A stretch of 64,000 nt of DNA from RGIG9060 sp045645985 (GCA_045645985.1 JAZRJV010000055.1:21261-85260); one strand, 5' to 3'. Positions 16,147-26,034 are shown, counted from the stretch's first letter. Translations and numbers: made by a program. Notes: generated by a model from the sequence alone, not told the origin.

Positions 16147-16713
16147 ATGCAAAATACAAATAAAAGTAACGAAATTTATTCACAGTATATCGCTAAAGAT
16201 CTTCTTGATGCTCTTGCAGTTTTTTTAGGTTCCTCAGAAAATGATGAAGTTGTAAAAAACGCAATGGTAATTGCTAAGGAATTTGGTGGTTCAAAAGATA
16301 TTACTCTATTGATTTCAGGAAATGAAGATGAAAAATCTGAAACTGAATCAAAGTTGCTCATGCATTTTCATAATAACTTAAAACTTCTTGTTCAAAAAAC
16401 TTGGGTTGAAAAAAGTGACGAAACAATAAAAGAACAACTTCTTTTAAAATTAGATTCAATTTGTGAAAGTTTATCCAAAAAAGATTATACTCAAGCATAT
16501 ATTCCTGTTTTGCAAACTTTGAATGAAGCAGTTTTATTGATGTTTGGTTCTGTTGCAAAAAGCGATGATTTTGCTGAATATGCATTAAGAATTGATCCGG
16601 GTTTTGGTACTTTCTGGTGGTTCTTACACAGTTTACCAAAAGAACAAACTTGGTCTACAGAAAAAATTCGAGTTGCATTAGTTTTAGGAATGTACTTTTT
16701 AGCAAATTATTAA
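16147..16713 (+). CDS. Unknown helical protein leading the proABC operon
   Basis: This 188-residue soluble protein is rich in helix-forming, acidic and leucine residues and ends in an aromatic stretch (GFGTFWWFLHSLPKEQTW, then LGMYFLANY). No motif or family is recognised. It is the first gene of the proline operon: proA begins 21 bp after its stop and a near-consensus promoter lies directly before its ATG. A regulatory or structural role linked to proline synthesis is possible but unproven; it may simply be a lineage-specific protein sharing the promoter. Confidence 0.7.
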   Translation: MQNTNKSNEIYSQYIAKDLLDALAVFLGSSENDEVVKNAMVIAKEFGGSKDITLLISGNEDEKSETESKLLMHFHNNLKLLVQKTWVEKSDETIKEQLLLKLDSICESLSKKDYTQAYIPVLQTLNEAVLLMFGSVAKSDDFAEYALRIDPGFGTFWWFLHSLPKEQTWSTEKIRVALVLGMYFLANY

Positions 16714-16734
16714 TTTTATTTACAGAGGCACAAT

Positions 16735-18018
16735 ATGGAGTTATCCCAAGTATTTGTTAGTTTAAGGGAGGGAGCAAAGCGACTTTCACAGCTAACTGCA
16801 AGTCAAAAAAACTTAGGATTGCTTGCAGCTGCCTCTTCAATAGACAAAAATCGAAAATCAATTCTTGAAGCAAACGCTATCGATGTTGAACTTTCTCGCC
16901 AAAAAGGTGTTCCAGAAAGTTTAGTTGATAGACTTTCCCTTGATGATAAACGCATCGACGGAATTATCGAAAGTATAAAAATCGTTGCACAATCAGAAGA
17001 TCCAATCGGTTCAGAAATTGCAGGTTGGAAAACTCCAGAAGGTTTAACAATTAGACAAGTTAGAGTTCCTCTTGGAGTTGCCGCAATTATTTATGAATCT
17101 CGTCCCAATGTTACAGCTGATGCTTTTGCTCTTGCTTACAAAAGCGGAAATTCAATTTTACTTAGAGGTAGTTCTTCAGCTTTAAATTCAAATCGTGCTA
17201 TTGTAAAAGCAATTAAAGAAGGCTTAGAAAATGCTTTTGATAAAAATAATGTAAATCAAGGTGTTCCAGAAGGAATTGCACTTGCAGATTCTGGGGAGCG
17301 AAGTGAAGTTGATGCAATTTTAACTGCAAAGGGTTTTATAGATGTAGTTCTTCCTAGAGGTGGCGCAAATCTTATCAAGATGGTTGTGGAAAAAGCAACA
17401 GTTCCAGTAATTGAAACAGGTAGTGGAGTTTGCCATACTTTTATTGATGAAACTGCTGATATTCAAAAGGCTGTTTTAATTGCAGAAAATGCAAAACTTC
17501 AACGACCTGGCGTTTGTAACGCAATGGAAACACTTTTGGTTCACAAAAATATTGCTTCAAGTTTCTTGCCAGAACTTGTAAAAAAATTTGATAATCGTGC
17601 AGAACTTCGCTGTTGTGCAGAATCTTACGAAATCATCAATGCTTTGAATTTAATGAAAGACGATAAATTAAAACTTGCAACAGAAGAAGATTTTGGTTTT
17701 GAATTTTTGGATAATATTTTAGCAATCAAAGTTGTAGAAAACATCGAACAAGCAATTTTGCATATCAATTCTCATAATACAAAACATTCAGAAGCAATTA
17801 TTACACAAAATATCAGTAATGCAAAAAAATTCCAGTCAGAAATTGATGCTTCTAGTGTTTATGTAAATGCTTCAACTCGTTTTACAGATGGTGGAGTTTT
17901 TGGTTTTGGCGCAGAACTTGGAATTAGTACCCAAAAATTTCATGTGCGTGGTCCCATGGGTTTAACAGCGCTTACAACAACAAAATATCTTATTGATGGA
18001 GACGGACACACTCGTTAA
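16735..18018 (+). CDS. proA: Gamma-glutamyl phosphate reductase
   Basis: ProA reduces gamma-glutamyl phosphate to glutamate-5-semialdehyde with NADPH, the second step of proline synthesis. The aldehyde-dehydrogenase-fold protein (427 aa, typical length) carries the catalytic Cys in ETGSGVCHTFIDE, the cofactor region GVAAIIYESRPNVTADAF, and the C-terminal DGGVFGFGAELGISTQK signature. A GAGG site lies 9 nt before the ATG. proA precedes proB in this operon, the reverse of the common proBA order. Confidence 0.96.
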   Translation: MELSQVFVSLREGAKRLSQLTASQKNLGLLAAASSIDKNRKSILEANAIDVELSRQKGVPESLVDRLSLDDKRIDGIIESIKIVAQSEDPIGSEIAGWKTPEGLTIRQVRVPLGVAAIIYESRPNVTADAFALAYKSGNSILLRGSSSALNSNRAIVKAIKEGLENAFDKNNVNQGVPEGIALADSGERSEVDAILTAKGFIDVVLPRGGANLIKMVVEKATVPVIETGSGVCHTFIDETADIQKAVLIAENAKLQRPGVCNAMETLLVHKNIASSFLPELVKKFDNRAELRCCAESYEIINALNLMKDDKLKLATEEDFGFEFLDNILAIKVVENIEQAILHINSHNTKHSEAIITQNISNAKKFQSEIDASSVYVNASTRFTDGGVFGFGAELGISTQKFHVRGPMGLTALTTTKYLIDGDGHTR

Positions 18019-18036
18019 TTGAGGTTCAAAATAAAT

Positions 18037-18837
18037 ATGGAAAATTCAATAAAAGAAGTTTTTGAAAAAGCTAGAAAAATCGTTATCAAAATTGGTTCTA
18101 ATACTCTTGCAAATCAAGATGGAAAAATCAACTTAGATTTTATGAATCAGTTGGCTAGTCAATGTGCAACTTTAATAGAAGCCGGAAAGCAAATCGTTCT
18201 TGTTTCTTCCGGGGCACAAGTTGCAGGAGTTTCTACTATTGATAGATGGGCAAGAAAAAAAGATATTCATTATCGTCAAGCGCTTTGTGCTATCGGCCAA
18301 GTTGAATTGATGGACCATTGGAGAAAAGCTTTTGCTCAATACGGTTATCACATTGGACAACTTTTGCTTACAAAAGAAGACTTTTTAGACCCTCATCGAA
18401 CTTTAAATATGCGAAACACTTTATTCACTTTGGTTGATGAAGGTGTTGTTCCTATTATCAACGAAAATGACTCAGTTACTTTTGATGAAATTAGTATTGG
18501 TGATAACGATAACTTAAGTGCTTTAACAGCAATTTTGTGGAGTGCGGATTTACTTGTACTTTTTAGTGATATTGATGGAGTTTATACAGATAATCCAAAA
18601 TCTAATCCAGATGCTAAACTTGTAGAATTAGTTGATGATGTAGAAAAACTAAAAGCAAATATCACTATTGGTGCTACTAATTCTTTTGGTACTGGCGGAA
18701 TTGCAACAAAACTTGAAGCGGCTGTTCGTGCAACAGAGTACGGAATCCCAATGATTTTAGCAAATGGTTCTCATTCTCAGGTTTTGCAAAAACTTTCTGA
18801 CGGAAGTGAAAAAGCAACTTTGTTTTTAGGAAAGTAA
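18037..18837 (+). CDS. proB: Glutamate 5-kinase, short form without PUA domain
   Basis: ProB phosphorylates glutamate with ATP, the committed step of proline synthesis, and is normally inhibited by proline. The 266-residue amino-acid-kinase domain shows VIKIGSNTL, VSSGAQVAG, NENDSVTF and GTGGIATKLEAA. The C-terminal PUA domain of E. coli ProB is absent, as in other short forms. The ATG at 18037 with GAGGT upstream is preferred to a TTG at 18019 that would abut the proA stop. Confidence 0.95.
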   Translation: MENSIKEVFEKARKIVIKIGSNTLANQDGKINLDFMNQLASQCATLIEAGKQIVLVSSGAQVAGVSTIDRWARKKDIHYRQALCAIGQVELMDHWRKAFAQYGYHIGQLLLTKEDFLDPHRTLNMRNTLFTLVDEGVVPIINENDSVTFDEISIGDNDNLSALTAILWSADLLVLFSDIDGVYTDNPKSNPDAKLVELVDDVEKLKANITIGATNSFGTGGIATKLEAAVRATEYGIPMILANGSHSQVLQKLSDGSEKATLFLGK

Positions 18838-18862
18838 ATTTAGTTTTATAAGGTTGAAAAAA

Positions 18863-19720
18863 ATGAGCAAAGAAATAAAAATCGGTTGTATCGGTTGTGG
18901 AATGATGGGCGGTGCTTTAATTAAAGCAATCGCAAAAAAAGTTGGTGGCGAAAAAATTTTGCTTTCAGACGGTGATGTAGAAAAAGCAAAATCTCTTGCT
19001 TTGGAACTTGGTGCAAACTTTGTAACATCAAATGCTCAAATTATCGAAAATTGTAGCCATATTATTTTGGCTGTAAAACCTGCATTTTTTTCTTCAGTTT
19101 TAGAACAAATAAAAGATTCTTATAACGATAGACTATCTTCAAATGAAAAAAATCTTCCTGTAATTATTTCAATTATGGCTGGGTTAAGCATTGAAAAAAT
19201 TGAGCAAATGTCTATTCAAGCAGGAATTTCTGGTGGTTTACAAAATATCCTTCGACTTATGCCAAATCTTCCTGCAACTGTAAACGAAGGAATGATTGCT
19301 CTTTGCACAAAAGAAAATGTTTCATCAGAAATTAGTAAAGAAGTGGAATTTGTAAAAGAAATTCTTTCTTGTGCTGGAAAAGTTGAACAAGTTTCTGAAA
19401 AATTGATGGATGTGGTTACTGCTGTAAGTGGTTCTGGTCCTGCTTATGGATTTATGTTTATCGAAGCCTTAGCAGATGCCGCAGTTCTTTTGGGAATGCC
19501 ACGAAGTCAAGCCTATATTTATGCCGCCCAAACTTTGAAAGGAGCTGCACAAATGGTTTTAGAAACTTCAGAACATCCTGCAAAATTAAAGGATGCTGTT
19601 TGCTCTCCTGGTGGAACAACAATTCAAGCTGTAAAATCTTTAGAAGAAAAAGGTTTTAGAAGTGCTGTAATTTCTGCTGTAGAAAGTGCCTACAATAAAT
19701 CCGTTGATTTAGGAAAATAG
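18863..19720 (+). CDS. proC: Pyrroline-5-carboxylate reductase
   Basis: ProC completes proline synthesis by reducing pyrroline-5-carboxylate with NAD(P)H. The N-terminal Rossmann motif is GCIGCGMMGGALIKA; the C-terminal signature includes VTAVSGSGPAYGFMFIEALADAA split around the substrate loop, and SPGGTTIQAV. At 285 aa it has the family length. The ATG at 18863 is preferred over a TTG three codons earlier; AAGG lies 9 nt before it. It closes the proABC set, so the full pathway from glutamate is encoded here. Confidence 0.95.
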   Translation: MSKEIKIGCIGCGMMGGALIKAIAKKVGGEKILLSDGDVEKAKSLALELGANFVTSNAQIIENCSHIILAVKPAFFSSVLEQIKDSYNDRLSSNEKNLPVIISIMAGLSIEKIEQMSIQAGISGGLQNILRLMPNLPATVNEGMIALCTKENVSSEISKEVEFVKEILSCAGKVEQVSEKLMDVVTAVSGSGPAYGFMFIEALADAAVLLGMPRSQAYIYAAQTLKGAAQMVLETSEHPAKLKDAVCSPGGTTIQAVKSLEEKGFRSAVISAVESAYNKSVDLGK

Positions 19721-19848
19721 TTGCGTTATAATATAGTTATTATAAGTTAAAATTGTTAAAAAAATTAAAAATAGTTTTCCGATACTTAGATAAGTGGAAG
19801 TAGTAAAAATAGATGTTTTTAACTACTTCAATGGAGAGAGCTTATTTT

Positions 19849-21162
19849 ATGAAGAAAACAAATTTTTTTTTAATTATTGCTAGTAGCATTTTGCTTTTAG
19901 CAGGATTTATTTTATTCTTCTTCAATTTTTACTCATTTTCTTTTTTCTCCGTGTTTATTAGTGGTATAATTATTCTTATCTCGTATATCAAGTCTATTAT
20001 TTCTGTTAGAACTGTTACTGTCTCTGAACAAAAAATTGTTAGTGGCGATTTAACTACAAATCTTTTAGCTAAAGATGAAAAAACTGCTACAAGAGAAGTT
20101 TTGCAATCTACAGTAAGTAACTTTGAAAATATTGTTTCGTTGCAAAAATATGCATCAAAAGGTTTTAAATCGATTTCAGATGAGATGATTTTGAACATTG
20201 AAAATAGCCAAAATTCTTTAGATGAAATAAGACAAGATTCTAATTTAATTTTGGATAGTTTAAAAGATATTGATAATTCGATAAGCAGAACTAATATGCT
20301 TTCTGTTGGAATTAGTGGAGATATCGAAATGTTAGATGCTCAAATTTCAACTCAAGTTATGATGATAGAAAATTCTTCAGAAGCGCTAAACGAAATGACA
20401 ACTGCAATTTCTCAACTAGACAGACTTTCTGTAGAAACCAATCAAAGCGCAGCACTTTTACTTTCTCTTTCCAACGAAGGAAAAGATGCTGTTGATAGTT
20501 CTGCAACTCAAATTGAAGAAATTGAACGCCAAGCAAACAAAATTGAAGAAATGGTTTTTACAATAAATAAAATTTCTAAACAAACAAGAATCCTTGCTAT
20601 GAATGCAGAAATTGAAGCCGCGCATGCAGGTGAAGTTGGAAAAGGTTTTGCAGTTGTAGCCGATGAAGTTAGAAAACTTGCAGAGGATTCGGATATTAGT
20701 TCTAGAGAAATTAGGCATTTTGTAAAAGATATTATAGAACTGATAAAAAGTGCCAGTGAAGCAAGTTCTAAAACAATAGAAGCTTTTAGTCAAATTGATA
20801 AAAATATCAACGGTGTTTGTGTTGGTGTTGAAGAAATTACAAAAGCTTTAAATTTAACAAGCCAAAAAAGTAATGGCTTATTGCAAAATATACAACTTGT
20901 AAGAGAAATTTCTGATATTATCGGTACAAGTTCTCAAGATATTTTTCAGAATGCATCCCAGATTACAAATCATATGAATGAAATTCGGGAAAAAAATAAT
21001 GAGATTGCAGAAGATGCAAATATAAATATACGCAATCTTGATGTTTTACAAGGTTTGTTTGAAACAACAGAATCAAAACTAAGTTCTATATCTGAAATTT
21101 CTAGTAGTTTAAGCAAAGGTTGTTCCGAATATATCACTTTTGAACATCCTGAATTTGAATAA
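19849..21162 (+). CDS. Methyl-accepting chemotaxis-type signalling protein
   Basis: This 437-residue protein has two adjacent hydrophobic helices near the N-terminus (about 5-25 and 30-50) with almost no periplasmic loop, so it lacks a classic ligand-binding domain. The rest is a long coiled coil with the conserved MCP hairpin tip (LAMNAEIEAAHAGEVGKGF, AVVADEVRKLAEDS). It would signal to CheA/CheW and may sense a membrane or cytoplasmic cue. The ATG at 19849 has a GGAGAG site; an upstream in-frame ATG at 19813 does not. A loose flagellar-sigma-like TCCGATAC lies at 19778-19785, but spacing is poor. Confidence 0.85.
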   Translation: MKKTNFFLIIASSILLLAGFILFFFNFYSFSFFSVFISGIIILISYIKSIISVRTVTVSEQKIVSGDLTTNLLAKDEKTATREVLQSTVSNFENIVSLQKYASKGFKSISDEMILNIENSQNSLDEIRQDSNLILDSLKDIDNSISRTNMLSVGISGDIEMLDAQISTQVMMIENSSEALNEMTTAISQLDRLSVETNQSAALLLSLSNEGKDAVDSSATQIEEIERQANKIEEMVFTINKISKQTRILAMNAEIEAAHAGEVGKGFAVVADEVRKLAEDSDISSREIRHFVKDIIELIKSASEASSKTIEAFSQIDKNINGVCVGVEEITKALNLTSQKSNGLLQNIQLVREISDIIGTSSQDIFQNASQITNHMNEIREKNNEIAEDANINIRNLDVLQGLFETTESKLSSISEISSSLSKGCSEYITFEHPEFE

Positions 21163-21192
21163 TTAAATAATTTACAAAATTATCGCTAATTA

Positions 21193-21221
21193 TTGCATTT
21201 ATCCGTCAGTCTTAGTATACT
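21193..21221 (+). promoter_or_regulatory. Promoter of mnmG, predicted leaderless
   Basis: TTGCAT (21193-21198), 17 nt, TATACT (21216-21221), then 7 nt to the ATG at 21229. This excludes an in-frame TTG at 21193, which is part of the -35 box. Confidence 0.7.
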
Positions 21222-21228
21222 CAATTTT

Positions 21229-23007
21229 ATGGCTGGATTTTATGATTCATTTGATATTGCTGTAGTTGGTGGCGGACACGCTGGAATTGAAGCTTCTCTT
21301 GCCGCAGCTCGTTTAGGACTAAAAACTCTTTTAATTACTCAAACAATCGACTCAATTGGAAGAATGTCTTGTAATCCTTCTATCGGAGGAATTGCAAAAG
21401 GAAATATCGTTAGAGAAATTGACGCACTTGGTGGCGAAATGGCTCACATTATCGATAAAACAATGATTCAATTTAGAATGTTGAATAAAAGCCGTGGACC
21501 TGCTGTTCAAGCGCCTCGTTCTCAGGCTGATAAACTTGCCTACGCTGAACTTGCTCGACAAACTATCGAAAAACAAGAAAATCTTGATACCTTGCAAGAT
21601 ACAGTTGTTGGTATCGAAGTTGAAGAAATCACAAATGAAGATAATTCTAGTCGAAAAAAACTTACTGCCTTAATTACAGAACGCGGAAGAAAAATTCCTG
21701 TAAAAGCTGCAATTCTTACTACAGGAACTTTCTTAGGCGGAAAAATTTTTATCGGTGAATACGATGCTCCTCACGGACGAATTGGTGAAATCGGTGCTTT
21801 CGGTTTAACTGAATCTTTAGAAAAAATCGGTTTTAAAATTGGTCGACTAAAAACAGGAACTCCACCAAGAATTTTGCGTTCTTCTATTGATTTTTCTCAA
21901 CTTGAAGAACAATTTGGTGATGATGTTGTAGTTCCTTTTTCTTTTGATACAGAGAAAATTGAGCGCCCAATGGTAAGTTGTCATCTTGTTTATACAAACG
22001 AAAAAACTCATCAAATTATTCGTGAAAATATCGGTCGCTCTCCACTTTACAGCGGAAAAATTAGTGGGGTAGGGCCTCGATATTGTCCTTCTATCGAAGA
22101 TAAGGTTATGCGTTTTGCAGAAAGGGAACGACATCAATTATTTTTGGAACCAGAAGGTCTTGCAACTGAAGAAATGTATTTGAACGGATTTTCTTCTTCT
22201 CTTCCTGAAGAAGTACAAGATAGATTTTTGAGAACTTTGCCTGGTTTTGAAAATGCTGTTGTTTCTCGTCCGGGCTATGCAGTTGAGTATGATTACATCG
22301 AGCCAACTCAGCTTTATCCATCTTTGGAAACAAAATTAGTTAGTGGGCTTTTTAACGCAGGACAAATCAACGGAACTTCTGGTTACGAAGAAGCAGCGGC
22401 TCAAGGCTTGATGGCAGGAATTAACGCAAGTCTTTTGGTAAAATCTCAAAAAAATGGAACAGAATACGAACCAATGATTCTTGCAAGAAACGAAGCTTAT
22501 ATCGGTGTTTTAATTGATGATTTGGTAACTTTGGGAACAAAAGAACCTTACCGAATGTTTACTGCTCGTGCTGAACATCGATTACAATTACGCCACGATA
22601 CTGCCGATGAACGCCTTACAGAAAAAGCTTGGAAAATCGGGTTAAAATCTGATGAACAATATCAAAAAGTTCAGGACAAAATTGCAAAGAAAGCAGAGAT
22701 TTTAGAATTTTTACAAAAAGGAAAGAAATTTGATGAATCTTTGTACGACCCAATAATTTTAGAATCAGCACAAATTGACTATAAATATTCTCATTACATC
22801 GAAAAGCAAGAAAGACGAGTTGCAAAATTGCAAAAAATGGAAAATTGCCACATTCCAGAAAATTTTGATTATTCAAAAATTCCGGGGCTTTCTGCTGAAT
22901 CAAGACAAAAGCTAGAAAAAATTAGACCTGTAACTTTAGGTCAAGCAAACCGTATTTCTGGGATTCGTTCTTCAGATATTATGCTTTTGATGGTTTACTT
23001 ACGATAG
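21229..23007 (+). CDS. mnmG: tRNA uridine-5-carboxymethylaminomethyl modification enzyme MnmG (GidA)
   Basis: MnmG, with MnmE, installs the 5-carboxymethylaminomethyl group on the wobble uridine of several tRNAs, using FAD and methylene-tetrahydrofolate. The 592-residue protein has the FAD motif VGGGHAGIEAS at its start, SCNPSIGGIAKG, the catalytic-loop GVGPRYCPSIEDK, GLFNAGQINGTSGYEEAAAQG, and the C-terminal tRNA/MnmE-binding helices ending ISGIRSSDIMLLMVYL. Length is near the family norm of 620. MnmE is not encoded in this window. It forms its own unit with a clear terminator. Confidence 0.96.
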   Translation: MAGFYDSFDIAVVGGGHAGIEASLAAARLGLKTLLITQTIDSIGRMSCNPSIGGIAKGNIVREIDALGGEMAHIIDKTMIQFRMLNKSRGPAVQAPRSQADKLAYAELARQTIEKQENLDTLQDTVVGIEVEEITNEDNSSRKKLTALITERGRKIPVKAAILTTGTFLGGKIFIGEYDAPHGRIGEIGAFGLTESLEKIGFKIGRLKTGTPPRILRSSIDFSQLEEQFGDDVVVPFSFDTEKIERPMVSCHLVYTNEKTHQIIRENIGRSPLYSGKISGVGPRYCPSIEDKVMRFAERERHQLFLEPEGLATEEMYLNGFSSSLPEEVQDRFLRTLPGFENAVVSRPGYAVEYDYIEPTQLYPSLETKLVSGLFNAGQINGTSGYEEAAAQGLMAGINASLLVKSQKNGTEYEPMILARNEAYIGVLIDDLVTLGTKEPYRMFTARAEHRLQLRHDTADERLTEKAWKIGLKSDEQYQKVQDKIAKKAEILEFLQKGKKFDESLYDPIILESAQIDYKYSHYIEKQERRVAKLQKMENCHIPENFDYSKIPGLSAESRQKLEKIRPVTLGQANRISGIRSSDIMLLMVYLR

Positions 23008-23017
23008 CCTAAAATGA

Positions 23018-23056
23018 AAAATCCTTGCAAGTTCAGTATTTTGCAAGGATTTTTTT
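23018..23056. terminator. Bidirectional terminator between mnmG and the deaminase gene
   Basis: A 12- to 13-bp stem (AAAATCCTTGCAA with TTGCAAGGATTTT) has T-runs on both strands. Confidence 0.85.
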
Positions 23057-23091
23057 ATGTAATTTATAGTGCTAAAAAGAAACTCACCTTT

Positions 23092-24009
23092 TTATTTTTT
23101 ATAACTTTCAACACCTTGTTTAAGAATTGATTTTACTTGTTCTTCAGTTAGAACATTTGCGTTGATTAAGTCTGCACATTGTTCACTTACTGAACGATTG
23201 AAGAAAAGTAAGTCGTCTGTACAAATTGTAACAGGAATGCCAAACTCAACAAGCTTTTTGATTGGATGTTCTTCTAAAGATTTTACAGCAGAAAGCATTA
23301 TATTACTTGCAGGAGTTACATTACATCTGATATTTCTATCCTTGATGAATTGCAAAACGCTATCGTCGTTGGCAGCTCCAATTCCGTGTTGAACTTCATC
23401 AAGTTCAAAAAATTCAATAAAGCAACGAACAGATTTTGCATCAGAAAATTCTCCAACATGGGCTTTTTTCTTGATTCCAAGTTTTCCTGCTAAATCGTAA
23501 ATATATTTGAATTGGTCAATTCCGTCTTCAACTTCTGGCCCATACAAATCGATACTTTTGAAAATTCCGCTTTCAAGTAGTGGCGGAACCCAAGCATCAA
23601 TTTTTGATTTATCGAAAAGTTTTCCCATTCCTAATTCTGGGCGAAGTTCAATTTGACCTTCAAATTTTTTAACAATTCCGTCTATCAATTCAACATATTT
23701 ATCTACGCTTCCGTTACAATGATTTACAAAACTGATATCGCAGCTTCCTTCAAGGATTGTAACTCCGTCAGCGATGGCATCTTTTACAGAAAGTGTTATC
23801 AAATCTTGAACATCTTTTGCTGTTGCACTTCTGTTTCTTGTGTATTGTCCGATAACTTCGTGCATTTCTCCAAGACCATTCATCTTGCGTGGAAAATTTG
23901 GAATATAAAATCCTGCCCAAGGAACATAAGATGCGTAACGCATTCCTAAATTTAAGTGATTGTGAGCATCTACTTTTTCAAGTGTTAAAAAATCTGACGC
24001 ATTGGCCAT
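23092..24009 (-). CDS. Adenosine deaminase-like amidohydrolase
   Basis: This 305-residue cytoplasmic enzyme belongs to the adenosine/adenine deaminase branch of the amidohydrolases. Metal and catalytic motifs are in order: DAHNHLNLG (H-x-H), KAHVGEF (His and catalytic Glu), VQHGIGA (His) and ICTDDLLFF (Asp). It is shorter than typical adenosine deaminases (about 330-350), and the inserted PWAGFYIPNFPRKM segment near residue 30 is unusual, so the exact substrate is open. A GGAG site lies 8 nt before the ATG. Confidence 0.8.
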   Translation of the reverse strand: MANASDFLTLEKVDAHNHLNLGMRYASYVPWAGFYIPNFPRKMNGLGEMHEVIGQYTRNRSATAKDVQDLITLSVKDAIADGVTILEGSCDISFVNHCNGSVDKYVELIDGIVKKFEGQIELRPELGMGKLFDKSKIDAWVPPLLESGIFKSIDLYGPEVEDGIDQFKYIYDLAGKLGIKKKAHVGEFSDAKSVRCFIEFFELDEVQHGIGAANDDSVLQFIKDRNIRCNVTPASNIMLSAVKSLEEHPIKKLVEFGIPVTICTDDLLFFNRSVSEQCADLINANVLTEEQVKSILKQGVESYKK

Positions 24010-24091
24010 TACTTTACTCCGTAAAATTTTTAAAGTTCTAGTTTACTGCTACAATTATCGGCACAAAACGACTAAAACTTTAGTTATACTC

Positions 24092-25879
24092 TTACAAATC
24101 CAAAGATTCAATTTGATTGATTAAATCAGCAAATTTATTTAGTGCTGATTGAATTGGCTCTGGCTTTGACATATCAACTCCAGCAAGTTTTAATGAATCA
24201 ATTGGATAACGAGAACCGCCAGATTTTAGGAATTTGTAATAATCATCAAGTTCAGATTTCCCGCCATTGAGAACTCTGTCTGCAAGTGCAAGAGAAGCAG
24301 AAATTCCTGTTGAATATTTGTAAACATAGAATGAATTGTAAAAATGTGGGATTCGTAAACCTTCAAGGTCGCTTTCATTTTCAAAAATCATTTCTGGACC
24401 AAAATATGCTTCTAAGAGTTTTCGATATTCACTTCGTAAAACTTCTACAGAAAGTGGAGTTCCTGTTTCAACAAGTTCATGAGTTTTAAGTTCAAATTCT
24501 GCAAACATTGTTTGTCTGTGTAAAGTTGCCAAAATATCTGATGCTCTAGTGCAAAGTAAATATGCTTTCATTTTTTCGTCAGTTGTATTTTTTAACAAAT
24601 AATTGAAAAGTAATTCTTCGTTAAAAGTTGACGCAACTTCTGCTTCAAAAATTGTGTAATCGTAGCACATAAACGGATTTGACTTTGAAGAAAAATATGA
24701 GTGCATTGAATGTCCGCCTTCGTGTGCCATTGTGAAAACATCCCGCAAAACATCTTTTTTGTAATTCAAAAGAATGTATGGATATCCTGTGTAAGCACCT
24801 GCAGAAAAAGCACCACTTCGTTTGCCTTTGTTTTCGTATCGGTCTACCCAACCGTTTAAAAGTCCATTACAAAGAATATCTGTGTAATCTTTTCCCAAAG
24901 GAGAAAGGGCGTTTCGTAACATTTCAACTGCATCTTCGTAAGGAGTTGTGCATTTTACTTCAGAAACTAAAGGTGTGTAAACATCGTAGTGACGAAGTTC
25001 GTCTAATTTTAAGATTTTTTTACGCAAAGAATAATATTTGTGCAAAGGTTCTAAGTTAGCTCTAACAGTTGAAATTAAATTTCTGTAAACTTCTTGAGGA
25101 ACATTGTCTGGATAAAGTGCCATTTCTAGCGAAGATTTATATCCTCTTGCTCGTGCGTGATAAATATCTTGCTGAACATTTCCAGCGTACAAAGTTGCAA
25201 TGGTATTTTTGTGAGCATCAAAAGTTTTATAGAATTTTGTGTATGCTTCTTTTCTGATATTTCTATCAGGATTTTCCATAAAAATTGAATAAGTTGTTTG
25301 TGTTAAAGGTTGCTCACCTTCTGGAGTTTTTACAGTTCCAAAATCCATATCTACATTTGTAAGCATAGAAAAAGCTTTTTTTGCAGTTCCACTTGATTCC
25401 GCTTGAAGAGCAAAAAGTCGTTCTTCTTTTTCGGAAAGAATATATGGTTTTTGATGAAGCAATTTTTCTAAAAAGATTTTGTAATCTGCATAATCTGGAC
25501 GAGCCATTCTTGATTTTAGTTCGTCTTCTGGAATTTCTTGAATTTCAGTTATGATAAAGCAAGTTTTTGTTTGTGCTTCAGTTGCAACCATCATGTAGCG
25601 GCCTTGCTTATCTTGATAAGAAGAATCACTTGCATCACTTGCGGTAAGCAAAAACGCGTAAGAACCACAAGTTTCTGCGATTTTTTCCATTTCTTCATTT
25701 AATTTGAGAACTTCTAACATTTTTTCTGCAGAACCTTTCATTTCACCTTGAAATCCAGCAATTTTATCTGCAAGTTCTGAAATTTTTGAAAGAGAAGATT
25801 CCCATTCTTCATCTGTTTTAAAAAGGGAAGTTAAATCCCACTTATCTGATTGTTTTACATCTTTTCTTAAAGGTATCAT
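24092..25879 (-). CDS. pepF: Oligoendopeptidase F
   Basis: PepF is a cytoplasmic M3-family zinc peptidase that trims oligopeptides of about 7-17 residues. The zinc site HEGGH is at residues 386-390 in TMAHEGGHSMHSYF, followed by the Glu ligand region IFEAEVASTFNEELL. The N-terminal helical half begins with the usual SDKWDLTSLF. The 595-residue length is typical. The ATG lies 7 nt after a consensus -10 box and has no ribosome site, so the mRNA is probably leaderless. Confidence 0.95.
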   Translation of the reverse strand: MIPLRKDVKQSDKWDLTSLFKTDEEWESSLSKISELADKIAGFQGEMKGSAEKMLEVLKLNEEMEKIAETCGSYAFLLTASDASDSSYQDKQGRYMMVATEAQTKTCFIITEIQEIPEDELKSRMARPDYADYKIFLEKLLHQKPYILSEKEERLFALQAESSGTAKKAFSMLTNVDMDFGTVKTPEGEQPLTQTTYSIFMENPDRNIRKEAYTKFYKTFDAHKNTIATLYAGNVQQDIYHARARGYKSSLEMALYPDNVPQEVYRNLISTVRANLEPLHKYYSLRKKILKLDELRHYDVYTPLVSEVKCTTPYEDAVEMLRNALSPLGKDYTDILCNGLLNGWVDRYENKGKRSGAFSAGAYTGYPYILLNYKKDVLRDVFTMAHEGGHSMHSYFSSKSNPFMCYDYTIFEAEVASTFNEELLFNYLLKNTTDEKMKAYLLCTRASDILATLHRQTMFAEFELKTHELVETGTPLSVEVLRSEYRKLLEAYFGPEMIFENESDLEGLRIPHFYNSFYVYKYSTGISASLALADRVLNGGKSELDDYYKFLKSGGSRYPIDSLKLAGVDMSKPEPIQSALNKFADLINQIESLDL

Positions 25880-25886
25880 AGAAAGA

Positions 25887-25915
25887 ATTATAACGCAAAA
25901 TAAAGAAGTTTGAAA
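25887..25915 (-). promoter_or_regulatory. Promoter of pepF, predicted leaderless
   Basis: Minus strand TTTCAA (25915-25910), 17 nt, TATAAT (25892-25887), then 7 nt to the ATG at 25879. Confidence 0.6.
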
Positions 25916-25986
25916 GATAAAATAAACTTTCTGAAAATATTTTTCAAAAATTTGAAATCCATTTTTTCATAACCTACACTTAGAAT

Positions 25987-26017
25987 AAACGATATAAAAA
26001 GGCGCCTAATATCGTTT
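25987..26017. promoter_or_regulatory. Nested palindrome upstream of gadB
   Basis: AAACGATAT (25987-25995) and ATATCGTTT (26009-26017) form a 9-bp inverted repeat, with a second palindrome AGGCGCCT (26000-26007) inside. It lies 64 bp before the gadB start and is a good operator candidate. Confidence 0.5.
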
Positions 26018-26034
26018 AGACTAATTTAAAGGAA

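Noticed and set aside
19757..19785. Flagellar-sigma (sigma-28) promoter before the MCP gene
   Set aside because: TCCGATAC resembles the -10 consensus, but the only TAAA lies 17 nt away instead of 15 and other positions do not match; kept only as a remark.
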